From positions 29,799 to 93,798 of the forward strand of contig JAQVCV010000009.1 of assembly GCA_028689615.1 (NCBI GenBank): DNA of 64,000 bases, written 5' to 3'. The notes beneath the pieces are model-generated. The model saw only the letters and a program-made list of their open reading frames with translations. It had not been told where the DNA came from and did not search any database. Each line of letters opens with the position of its first letter. Positions within the stretch are counted from its first letter, which is position 1. The stretch comes from Bacteroidales bacterium (GTDB lineage Bacteria; Bacteroidota; Bacteroidia; Bacteroidales; TTA-H9). The position numbers and the translations under genes are program-made. This document shows, in pieces, positions 1 to 7,362 of this stretch.

Positions 1-2158
1 TATTGATAATCTCCACACCGTCCCAGTCTTCCGGAACCCCTTGTTGTAAAATGTTATGGCATCGTTGCAAGTAAAGTTTTGCAGCACCATCAGAGGGGTT
101 CATTTCTGCTACATTTCTGAACAAATCAGAGGCTGCTTCAAACTTCCTGGATCTGTAAAGTTCAAGAGCCTGATTGAACGCTGCTTTGGTCTTAAGCCGG
201 GTCTCTTTTTCATGACTTGATTCACCATCGAGTATTTCGAAAATATAGACCGATTCCTTTTTCCCTTTCACCTTCACGATATCAAGAAAGCGGTAGGAGA
301 AAAGGAAGGGATCGTCAAGTTTGATGAGTGTATCCTGCGAGATGATGATGGCTGAGTTGTAGAGTTTGGTGAGTCCTTCGAGCCTGCTGGCGAGGTTAAC
401 TGCATCAGAGATTACTGTGCCCTCCATTCGTCCGTGACCACCAACTACTCCCAGCATCAGGTCGCCGGTGTGAATGCCTACCCCCATGTTGATGGCGGGC
501 TTGCCTTCCGATTCGCGAATCTGGTTATAGTCGTTCAGGGTTTTGCGCATCTCGATGGCTGCATTCAAAGCATTTTCAACTTTGCCGCTGAAAAGGGCCA
601 TAATGCTGTCGCCCATGTATTTGTCGATGAATCCATTGTTGCGACTGATAATGGGTTCCATCAACCCAAGGTAATTGTTGATGAAATCAAAATTCTCCTG
701 AAGGGTCATCGACTCTGACAGGGAAGTGAAGTCGCGGATATCGGTAAAAAGAACCGACATTTCTTTTTGTACCTGATCGCCCAGTTGAATGTCGGTGATG
801 GCTTCTTTGCCAAGCATGTCGAGGAATTGACGCGGAACAAATCTGAAATACGACTCGTTGAGTTTGTTAATGCTCCCGATGTAATCTGCCAGCCGGGTGG
901 TCATCTCGTTATATCCCTCGGTAAGTTCGCCCAATTCGTCGTTGGTTCTAACCAGGGCAAAGCTGTTCAGTTCGCCCTCACCTGTTCGTTTCATACTGGC
1001 TAGCAGCTCCTTTACCGGAAACACCAGATCTTCGGTGTTCCACTTTATGAAGAAAAAGATGTAGAGCAGCGAAACAAAAATGCCGCTGTAAATACCTATC
1101 ATCATGAGCAGGCTGTTGATGGCGTTCACGTAGAAGAGCGAACTTGATGACTGCTCGTCGAAATGCAAAACGCCGTTAAAAGCTGCCAAATCACCAAACA
1201 GCACTTTCCGTACATCTTCGCTGGCTTCCCTTGGGTCGATTCCCAATTCCGAAACCCTTGTAAAACTTTGCAACAGGTAGATAATGACCACCAACAACGG
1301 GAGCAACGTGGTTGTGCTGCTGGTGATCCAAAGCCGGCTCCTGATACGGCTTGTAGCCGACTTGAAGACCCTCGACCGCATCTCCTCTTCGCTGTACACT
1401 ACTTCCAGATACTTGATATGCACTCTGTGTCGCAACCAGTAAAACACAAACATAACAACCAACAGCGATGCAATGAGCGAGATGTAAAAAAACTGTCGGC
1501 CAAATGCCCTCACCGCCTCGTTGGAGTAGGCGGCAGGATCTTGCAGGGATGCGAAAACCTGGGTATGGCCTATTCCAAATGCAAGCAACAGCAATATTGC
1601 ATGGATAGCTGGCAATTTTAAAATCCATTTCTTGCAGAAAACGTGCAGTTTGAAGGGGATGTTTTTGCGGTTGCGACGTAACCTGAAATAACGTTTAAAA
1701 GGGTAGTTGATGAACATTCCGGCCAGGGTTGCCATCAAAAGCAGTTTAACCTGAAACCCCATGTTTTCGCCGTTCTCGCTTGTCGATTCCTTTTGATCGT
1801 TGGCGGTTGAGGGGTCAATTGCTGCTTCTGACTGCCCTGTAGTATCTTCGGGCTGCGTGTTCTCTTGTCCGAGCCTTTTCCCTGTTGCCACTCCCTCTTT
1901 AAAACCATCAGCAAAACCGCCAACTCGTTCGATGGTGTCTGAAAGCAATGAACTTACCGAGTCCTTGCGTATCTCTACCGGGTTGAGCAATTGTTTGTAC
2001 TCTTCCATTTTTGGCGCATTCTTCACATAAAGGAGCAGCAGGAACGGGAGTACCAAAAGGTAATAGATGATAATGGAGGTAAAATAGACCCTGAGTCCGT
2101 AAACCCTGGGAATCACCTGGCGGATTTTTTTCTTAGCAGCAGTTCTGATTCTGTCCAT
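1..2158 (-). CDS. Membrane-bound class III adenylate/guanylate cyclase (3' end outside window)
   Basis: A reading frame with no stop runs from an ATG at 2158 to the window edge (719 codons). Hydrophobic segments lie near residues 22-45, 135-152, 182-197, 222-241, 280-298 and 350-372, followed by a HAMP-like linker (about 373-430) and a class III cyclase domain (about 465-645). The domain shows FTDIRDF with metal-binding Asp473, MGDSIM with Asp517, DAVNLASRLE, and VKGKK, whose lysine fits ATP specificity. After it comes a TPR-like stretch (about 655-705). It would make cAMP (or cGMP) in response to a periplasmic or membrane signal. The residues seen suggest adenylate cyclase, but specificity is inferred. 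A Crp/Fnr protein at 36.6 kb need not be connected. Confidence 0.88.
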   Translation of the reverse strand, partial: MDRIRTAAKKKIRQVIPRVYGLRVYFTSIIIYYLLVLPFLLLLYVKNAPKMEEYKQLLNPVEIRKDSVSSLLSDTIERVGGFADGFKEGVATGKRLGQENTQPEDTTGQSEAAIDPSTANDQKESTSENGENMGFQVKLLLMATLAGMFINYPFKRYFRLRRNRKNIPFKLHVFCKKWILKLPAIHAILLLLAFGIGHTQVFASLQDPAAYSNEAVRAFGRQFFYISLIASLLVVMFVFYWLRHRVHIKYLEVVYSEEEMRSRVFKSATSRIRSRLWITSSTTTLLPLLVVIIYLLQSFTRVSELGIDPREASEDVRKVLFGDLAAFNGVLHFDEQSSSSLFYVNAINSLLMMIGIYSGIFVSLLYIFFFIKWNTEDLVFPVKELLASMKRTGEGELNSFALVRTNDELGELTEGYNEMTTRLADYIGSINKLNESYFRFVPRQFLDMLGKEAITDIQLGDQVQKEMSVLFTDIRDFTSLSESMTLQENFDFINNYLGLMEPIISRNNGFIDKYMGDSIMALFSGKVENALNAAIEMRKTLNDYNQIRESEGKPAINMGVGIHTGDLMLGVVGGHGRMEGTVISDAVNLASRLEGLTKLYNSAIIISQDTLIKLDDPFLFSYRFLDIVKVKGKKESVYIFEILDGESSHEKETRLKTKAAFNQALELYRSRKFEAASDLFRNVAEMNPSDGAAKLYLQRCHNILQQGVPEDWDGVEIIN

Positions 2159-2263
2159 ACTTCGCGGATGGGAAACACTTTTTGACCCCTCAGCCGGGGC
2201 CGGGTTACACGACTGTAAAGGTAATGAATTATCCGACAGGAAGTGATGATCAAAAGCAGACCA

Positions 2264-2818
2264 TTAAGGATTAATGACCCAGTTTTTGCCGTTTGTGGTA
2301 ATTTTTGATATGATTTCGGGCAATGGAGCATAGCCGGGACCAGTCAATAAGTGCATGGATGACAATGGTATAAGACTGTCGATTGGTTTCAATCCGGGCC
2401 ATGGCGGCCTCCTTTCAATCAGAATCAAAGCCGATGGTTCGGCCACCAGCCGCAACGCTCTCGATTCGGCGACAATCAGAGCCTTTGACGGTATCATGGT
2501 AAGAAATTCTGAAACGGCTTTTTCAATACACATTTCATGAGCTCTTATAAACCAGGCTTGCCGGGCTCCTGCCAACAACATACGCGAGGTATCGGTAGAT
2601 CCGCTCCTGTCGGTTTCGGCATCAATGCGGTAGGAGACTGGGGCTGGATCGGGATGCTCTCCATGGTAATCCTCATCGTCAGTTCGCATAGCACTAACTT
2701 TGAGCCCGATAATTGGGAAGTCTTCTGAAAAGTGTCTGATGATGGCATTGGCCAACGTGGTTTTCCCCACATTGCGGGCATTCCCCGTTACGATCAATAA
2801 GTTGGGAAGTAGAATCAT
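2264..2818 (-). CDS. P-loop NTPase, possibly MobB-like
   Basis: This 184-residue protein starts with a short beta strand and a Walker A motif (GNARNVGKTTLA, residues about 12-23). The layout resembles small nucleotide-binding proteins such as MobB of molybdenum cofactor biosynthesis or other G3E/SIMIBI-type NTPases, but I see no diagnostic second motif and do not claim MobB. A later segment (ESRALRLVAEPSALILI) may hold the strand and loop after a Walker B-like position. It lies 105 bases upstream of the cyclase gene on the same strand, so the two could be cotranscribed. No molybdopterin genes are nearby. The family assignment is uncertain; that it is a P-loop protein is secure. Confidence 0.7.
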   Translation of the reverse strand: MILLPNLLIVTGNARNVGKTTLANAIIRHFSEDFPIIGLKVSAMRTDDEDYHGEHPDPAPVSYRIDAETDRSGSTDTSRMLLAGARQAWFIRAHEMCIEKAVSEFLTMIPSKALIVAESRALRLVAEPSALILIERRPPWPGLKPIDSLIPLSSMHLLTGPGYAPLPEIISKITTNGKNWVINP

Positions 2819-3132
2819 TGCATCAGCATTCCATTGTGGTTAGTAATAATTTTGGCAAAAGGCATTTCATTATACCGTATATTTTCAAAATGGTTACCAC
2901 CCTTACATCTGGTTATCAAAAACCTATGCCTCCGGATTCGCACGCATACAAACTATACCCTGCAGGTGCTAATTGACTGTGAGGTGGTTGGCCTTTTTGA
3001 TACAAAGGATTTCATTCTTAACTCACAATTTTGATAATTTTTGCATTGCAACCGAAGGATTTCGGTTTCTCAGTTTACTAATGGTTATTCACAATCAATA
3101 ATTCATTACATTCACACTAAAATTATTTTCAA
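2819..3132. other. Divergent intergenic region with a 5' UTR hairpin
   Basis: No credible gene is present. Near the right end is a near-consensus -7 element (TAATTTTTG, one base longer than TAnnTTTG, about 3035-3043) followed at 3050-3067 by a perfect 7-bp inverted repeat (AACCGAA, 4-base loop, TTCGGTT). The hairpin would lie in the leader of the gene at 3133. It has no T-tract, so it is not a standard terminator. A 66-codon frame at 2834-3034 has no recognisable features and is not annotated. Confidence 0.35.
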
Positions 3133-3528
3133 ATGAAAACTTATCTTTTTTCAGCAGTAGTTGTGGCAGGTTTGCTTTTAGCCACAGATAGTAAAGGACA
3201 ACAAACCGGCAAAAGCAGCAATGGATCAGAACAAACCGTACAAGCCGGTCAGCCGGTCCAACAGAGAACTTTTGTTGATGCTGACAACGATGGCGTTTGC
3301 GATAATTTTGCTACCCGACCTGCCAATGGTCGTGGCCGCAATTTTGTTGACAACAACAACGATGGCATTTGCGACAGAAATGTTGATAGCAACCGCTCAG
3401 GACGGGGCAAAGGCAAGGGATTTGGACGTTGCCAGCAAGGTCGTAAAGGGTCGGGATTAAGAGGTGGACGTGGCTGGCGCGGTCCTCAAAACCAACCTGT
3501 TAAAGAAAACACAACACCCAACAAGTAA
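3133..3528 (+). CDS. Small exported protein with Asp-rich calcium-type repeats and Gly/Arg tail
   Basis: The 131-residue product has an N-terminal signal peptide (cleavage after about residue 22, before QQTGKSS). Two copies of a short acidic repeat follow, FVDADNDGVCDN and FVDNNNDGICDR. They resemble the DxDxDG calcium loops of thrombospondin type 3 repeats or EF-hands, each with a Cys. The C-terminal half is rich in Gly, Arg and Lys (GRGKGKGFGR, GLRGGRGWRG). It precedes an ECF sigma gene by 57 bases, and a terminator-like hairpin separates them. It is probably a periplasmic or surface protein connected to that stress cassette. No named family is recognised and the function is unknown. Confidence 0.75.
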   Translation: MKTYLFSAVVVAGLLLATDSKGQQTGKSSNGSEQTVQAGQPVQQRTFVDADNDGVCDNFATRPANGRGRNFVDNNNDGICDRNVDSNRSGRGKGKGFGRCQQGRKGSGLRGGRGWRGPQNQPVKENTTPNK

Positions 3529-3534
3529 TTTGTA

Positions 3535-3575
3535 ACAACCACCCCTGCGACCCTTTCGCCCGGGTGGTTGTTTTT
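3535..3575 (+). terminator. Rho-independent terminator or attenuator before the sigma gene
   Basis: A 10-bp perfect stem (ACAACCACCC, 3535-3544, with GGGTGGTTGT, 3562-3571) is followed by a run of five T. It lies after the stop of the exported protein and only about 10 bases before the sigma-factor start codon at 3586. It therefore probably sets the ratio of exported protein to sigma-factor mRNA. Confidence 0.8.
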
Positions 3576-3585
3576 CTGCATTATA

Positions 3586-4143
3586 ATGACACCCACCGAA
3601 ATACGGGAAGCAATTAAAGCAGGCGACCAAAAGGTGTTCCGAGATCTGGTAACAGAATTCCGCCCTTTGGTTTATCGGGTTGCAGCTCGTTTTTTTCAAA
3701 GCCATGACGATTGCGACGACCTTACTCAGGATGTGTTTGTAGAAATTTGGAGATCGATACCCCACTACAGGGGCGATGCTGCTTTAAGTACCTGGATTTA
3801 CAGGATCACCGTCAACAAGGCTTTAAACCTTGTGAAAAAACGAAAAAGATTCGTGTTCACTTCGCTTTTTTCATCCGAAGCAGGAGGCTTGGAACAAGCC
3901 TCGGGGGGCGATGAACCTTTTCGCGGATTGCTGCGCAGTGAAGGAGCAAGACTGATTGATGCCGCATTGGCCCGACTTCCCGATTCACAGCGCACAGCTT
4001 TCATCCTCACACAAGCCGAGGGGTTGTCGCAGCGGGAAGCCGCAGAAGTAATGAACATCACCGAATCGTCGTTGGAATCGCTTCTTCACAGGGCCCGCAC
4101 CAACCTGCGTAAGAGATTAAAAGACTACTATTATCAAGCATAA
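3586..4143 (+). CDS. ECF-type RNA polymerase sigma factor
   Basis: This 185-residue protein has the two-domain layout of extracytoplasmic-function sigma factors. Region 2 (about 20-90) includes DDLTQDVFVEIWRSI and LSTWIYRITVNKALN, and region 4 (about 125-180) includes LPDSQRTAFILTQAEGLSQREAAEVM and SSLESLLHRARTNLRKRL. I chose the ATG at 3586 (MTPTEIREAI); the alternative at 3568 lies inside the terminator T-tract. It would redirect RNA polymerase to stress or envelope genes. The next gene, 10 bases on, encodes a membrane protein that fits an anti-sigma factor, the usual arrangement. Confidence 0.93.
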   Translation: MTPTEIREAIKAGDQKVFRDLVTEFRPLVYRVAARFFQSHDDCDDLTQDVFVEIWRSIPHYRGDAALSTWIYRITVNKALNLVKKRKRFVFTSLFSSEAGGLEQASGGDEPFRGLLRSEGARLIDAALARLPDSQRTAFILTQAEGLSQREAAEVMNITESSLESLLHRARTNLRKRLKDYYYQA

Positions 4144-4153
4144 CAATTCAATC

Positions 4154-4519
4154 ATGACACAAAAAAAGAAACAGTCAACCCTGAATGATGATCGGCAGAT
4201 TAAGCCAACCTTCGATCAATTGGTTGAAATGTGGAAGGAGCCCGTTGATGTTCCTGTCGATCCTGAGTTTATGCAAAAAGTTCAGGCACGCATCGTTAGC
4301 CCTGTCTCCTACAAATTCAGAGGCGCAATTGCCACGGCCTGGATTTCAGCAGCTGCTGTGTTGCTGGTTGTTGCCGGAATAGAACTTGGGCGTTTGATGC
4401 AGCACGATCCTCTCACAACCTCTACCTCAGACCCGGCCAATGAAATGGTAATCAACGACCTTGAGATTAGCGATTTTGAAGCAAATCCTTATGAAGCCCT
4501 GCTTGTTGTTCCCGAATAA
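4154..4519 (+). CDS. Putative anti-sigma factor (single-pass membrane protein)
   Basis: The 121-residue protein has a charged cytoplasmic N-terminus of about 55 residues, one transmembrane helix (about 57-78, ATAWISAAAVLLVVAGIELG) and a short acidic periplasmic tail. It follows the ECF sigma gene by 10 bases and precedes an exported Spy-like protein by 14 bases. It has no zinc-binding HxxxCxxC anti-sigma motif, so it is called from context and topology. It may hold the sigma factor at the membrane until an envelope signal arrives. No homologous family is recognised with certainty. Confidence 0.65.
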   Translation: MTQKKKQSTLNDDRQIKPTFDQLVEMWKEPVDVPVDPEFMQKVQARIVSPVSYKFRGAIATAWISAAAVLLVVAGIELGRLMQHDPLTTSTSDPANEMVINDLEISDFEANPYEALLVVPE

Positions 4520-4533
4520 TAAATACATGATTT

Positions 4534-5076
4534 ATGAAAACTTATAGAAATCTGTTTCTGTCAACCCTGGCAATACTCATCGTTGCGGTAGCTGCCTTAA
4601 CCACCCTATGGCTTAAGGAAGCTCCACCATCAGAAAAGGTTGATTTGAATGCTTCGCCTTCTCAAGAATCTTCGCCGGTAAGTCAGCAATTAGGATTTGA
4701 TGATCAGCAAAAACAGAAATTCGACCTTATGGTAGAAGAATTCAGAGAAGATGTGACTCCCCAATATTTAATCCTAAGCAACCTGCAACACAGTGTTGCC
4801 GATGAACTTATAAAACAAAACCCTGACACTGTGTTGATCGGTCGTCTAAACGACAGTATGGCTTCAGTTTATCTTCAAATCAGAAAGTTAACAGGTCAGC
4901 ACATCCTCAGGGTAAAAACTATTTGCACACCCCAACAAACGGCCGTTCTGGGCAACCTTTACAAAAACATGATTAACGAAAACAACCGCGCCAGGGGGTA
5001 TGGAAACGGGGTCAGGGGCGGAGAAGGGAAAGGGCAGCGCCGACATCGGCATCGCAACGGGCAACCTTGGCGGTAG
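4534..5076 (+). CDS. Spy/CpxP-like periplasmic stress protein
   Basis: The 180-residue product begins with a signal anchor (about residues 7-27), then a helical segment with the spacing of Spy/CpxP/ZraP-type metal or misfolding sensors (LGFDDQQKQKFDLMVEEF, about 53-70; LTGQHILRVKTICTPQQTAVL). The C-terminus is Gly/Arg/His-rich (GQRRHRHRNGQPWR), which could bind metal or acidic polymers. It closes the sigma/anti-sigma operon. In many Bacteroidota an ECF sigma, a membrane anti-sigma and a periplasmic Spy-like protein form such a unit, and this fits. The signal sensed is not visible. The next 285 bases hold no gene. Confidence 0.7.
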   Translation: MKTYRNLFLSTLAILIVAVAALTTLWLKEAPPSEKVDLNASPSQESSPVSQQLGFDDQQKQKFDLMVEEFREDVTPQYLILSNLQHSVADELIKQNPDTVLIGRLNDSMASVYLQIRKLTGQHILRVKTICTPQQTAVLGNLYKNMINENNRARGYGNGVRGGEGKGQRRHRHRNGQPWR

Positions 5077-5288
5077 TACCCTGAAAAGTCGCATTGCTCT
5101 TGTTGACATAGTCACTGAAGTAGTCTTCTGGTTGTGCATCTACCAGGGTGAGGTAAGGTGGCGGTTTTGTTTGTGGCTTTGGCAAACACTCAGATTTAGT
5201 GTTAGTTGGATTAATTGCCACAAAAGCTTAAGCAGTGGTTGTTTTAGGTATCTGTCTGGTACAGCACAATTGACACGCCTGTTTTTCG

Positions 5289-5319
5289 TTTTGTCATCCG
5301 AAAGAATTGCTTACTTTTG
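5289..5319 (+). promoter_or_regulatory. Bacteroidota-type promoter for the TPR gene
   Basis: TTTTG (5289-5293), an 18-base spacer and TACTTTTG (5312-5319) match the TTTG/TAnnTTTG consensus, 42 bases before the start codon at 5362. Confidence 0.7.
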
Positions 5320-5361
5320 TGAGATAACGAAAAAATATTTTTAACTTAACTAATTTGCTTT

Positions 5362-6309
5362 ATGAATTTTGTGAAACGCTCACTGCTCACCCTCGCTGTT
5401 GCCGCGATCTCATGGGTTGCATCAGCTCAGACCATGGACGATGCCGGAGCCTCCTTCAACAACGCAGTAAAATTGATCGATACCGATCTGAATGGAGCCA
5501 TTGAAGGCTTTAAATCAACCATTTCAATTTGTGAAAAGGTTGGTACCGATGCTGATGAACTAAAAAAACAATCGATGGCCCAGATTCCCGGATTGTATTA
5601 CCGACTGGTGCTGAAGGCCAATGACGAGAAAAATTTTCAGGGCGCTATTGATGCCTGTACCCCGGCTCTTGAAGCTTCCAAAACCTATAACGATGAAACC
5701 ACAGCAGCTTCTGTCGAAAAGCTGTTACCTCAACTTTATTTAGCCTTGGGACTCGACCAATTCAAAGCTAAAGACTATGCTAATGCGGAAATAAGTTTCA
5801 CCAAATCGCTTGAGAAAGATCCGGGCAATATCAAAACCATGGATTTCCTTTTAAAGGTTTATGGGGTTACTGAAAATTTCGAGAAAATGGGTGAAACCCT
5901 GCAGGCAATGACCGCTGTTGATTCTACCAACGAACTGGTAACCAAAGGAAAAGAATTTGTTGCCAAGCGTTATTACATCGCCGGAGCCAAGGCTCTTAAA
6001 GGGAAAGACAATGCCGGTGCTGCCGAATTTCTGACCAAGTCGGTCGCTTTGAGCGAAGATGTCAAGGCATTCAATTACTTAGGAATTGCCTGTAACAATC
6101 TTAAGCGCTGGGACGAGGCCATCGATGCGCTGAACAAAGCAATTGCTTTGGAAACAAAAGATAAAAGCGAACTCTATTTTCAATTGGGGACTGCTTTGCA
6201 AGGAAAAGGCGATAATGCCGGTGCTTGCGATGCTTTTAAAAAAGTAACCACCGGACCCAATGTCAAAGGAGCAGAATACCAGATAAAACAAGTGTTGAAA
6301 TGCCAATAA
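5362..6309 (+). CDS. Exported TPR-repeat protein
   Basis: The 315-residue protein has a signal peptide ending at about residue 23 (WVASAQ/TMDD), then at least five TPR-like helix pairs. Examples are GLDQFKAKDYANAEISFTKS, DPGNIKTMDFLLKVYGV, YLGIACNNLKRWDEAIDALN and ELYFQLGTALQGKGDNAGAC. Such periplasmic TPR proteins scaffold other proteins; a specific partner cannot be read from the sequence. It is a single-gene unit with its own promoter and a strong terminator shared with the convergent gene. Confidence 0.8.
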   Translation: MNFVKRSLLTLAVAAISWVASAQTMDDAGASFNNAVKLIDTDLNGAIEGFKSTISICEKVGTDADELKKQSMAQIPGLYYRLVLKANDEKNFQGAIDACTPALEASKTYNDETTAASVEKLLPQLYLALGLDQFKAKDYANAEISFTKSLEKDPGNIKTMDFLLKVYGVTENFEKMGETLQAMTAVDSTNELVTKGKEFVAKRYYIAGAKALKGKDNAGAAEFLTKSVALSEDVKAFNYLGIACNNLKRWDEAIDALNKAIALETKDKSELYFQLGTALQGKGDNAGACDAFKKVTTGPNVKGAEYQIKQVLKCQ

Positions 6310-6325
6310 TTCACTTGGTTCTATA

Positions 6326-6360
6326 AAAAAAAGGGTTGCCATTTGGCAACCCTTTTTTTA
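6326..6360. terminator. Bidirectional terminator between convergent genes
   Basis: An A-rich run, AAAGGGTTGCC, a 4-base loop, GGCAACCCTTT and a T run form a symmetric hairpin with T-tracts on both strands. It serves the TPR gene and the LuxE-like gene, whose stop codon abuts it. Confidence 0.88.
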
Positions 6361-7341
6361 TAGAACCAGAAGATTGCATCCGCGAACATCACTGTTGTCG
6401 AATCGTCCCAGCACCTCGAAAGATCCATCCTCATACACCCTCCCAAGGTCTTGTGTGGCAATAAAGGAGCAAGAATAGGCATTGGCCAGGTCGATCACGT
6501 TGATCCCACCTGTACGTTGATCTGCCCTTATAGTCAGCGGGTCATCCGGATCGCGCGTTAAAACACGCATCCAGGGTGGACACCTAAAGTTGCCATTGCC
6601 CGTAGAGTAGGCCTGCGAAAGCAGTTCCGTCATACCATACTCCGAGTGAATTTCCTTTGTTTGAAAGCTGCTGTTGAGCAACTTATGCAAATCCTCGCGA
6701 ATCAATTCCTGCCCTTTTCCTTTCATACCACCTGTTTCCATTACCACAACGCCCGAAAGATCGGGCTTATATTCTTCAGCCAGCTTCAGAAGGGCATGGG
6801 TCACCCCTATCAGCAATATCTTCCGGTTTTGACTCTTGGCTTTCTCGATGTTAGACAGCAAGGTTTGATGATTGTTCAGAAAGAAGCCACTGAGAGGATG
6901 TTGGGTGGCTTCAATCAGATGCTGTACCATATACACCAGCGATGACCCCTGGCGCTCAAGATAGCCCGGGAGCAACGCCATTATAACATAGTCATGCACA
7001 GGGCCATAAAAAAGATTGAAACTTTTCAGAAACGATTCAACGTAAAGTGAGGCGAAAGCAACGTAATGACTGGAAGTAGTAACTCCGGTTGTTCCACTGC
7101 TGGTAAAAACCACATCGGGCGAACCATCGCTGGAATAAATTCTGTGTTTTTTATAGAACTCGATCGGGAGAAAAGGTATTTGATGGATTTGGTGAATAGT
7201 GTCGGGATTGATGGAGAGGTGATGCAAAAATTTGCTGTAGATAACAGAGTGCTTAGCCTGATAATGGAAAACCTTTAAGGCTGTTTGGTCGAAAAGAGCA
7301 GCATCAGCCAAAAGCAACTCGGCAGAATGAAAGGGGTGCAT
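6358..7341 (-). CDS. LuxE-like acyl-protein synthetase/acyltransferase family protein
   Basis: The 327-residue protein belongs to the ANL adenylating superfamily by its P-loop-like motif FTSSGTTG (about 80-87) and the EYGMTELLSQAY segment (about 234-245). Its overall length and pattern resemble LuxE, which activates fatty acids as acyl-AMP and transfers them to a protein cysteine. Similar genes are common in Bacteroidota without luminescence genes, and none are here. Its start lies 21 bases after the stop of the hybrid histidine kinase, so the two are probably one operon. The substrate is unknown; O-antigen, polysaccharide or lipid acylation are possibilities only. Confidence 0.78.
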   Translation of the reverse strand: MHPFHSAELLLADAALFDQTALKVFHYQAKHSVIYSKFLHHLSINPDTIHQIHQIPFLPIEFYKKHRIYSSDGSPDVVFTSSGTTGVTTSSHYVAFASLYVESFLKSFNLFYGPVHDYVIMALLPGYLERQGSSLVYMVQHLIEATQHPLSGFFLNNHQTLLSNIEKAKSQNRKILLIGVTHALLKLAEEYKPDLSGVVVMETGGMKGKGQELIREDLHKLLNSSFQTKEIHSEYGMTELLSQAYSTGNGNFRCPPWMRVLTRDPDDPLTIRADQRTGGINVIDLANAYSCSFIATQDLGRVYEDGSFEVLGRFDNSDVRGCNLLVL

Positions 7342-7362
7342 AGCAGTTATAAAGGTGAAATA

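Noticed and set aside
434..1621. Plus-strand open frames of up to 152 codons over the cyclase gene
   Set aside because: They lie antisense to a continuous cyclase reading frame with clear motifs and have no family features of their own.
2834..3034. 66-codon open frame in the divergent gap
   Set aside because: It has no recognisable domain, signal or promoter; composition looks like chance.
5000..5344. 114-codon frame overlapping the end of the Spy-like gene and the following gap
   Set aside because: It overlaps a supported gene in another frame and its later part has no protein-like pattern.
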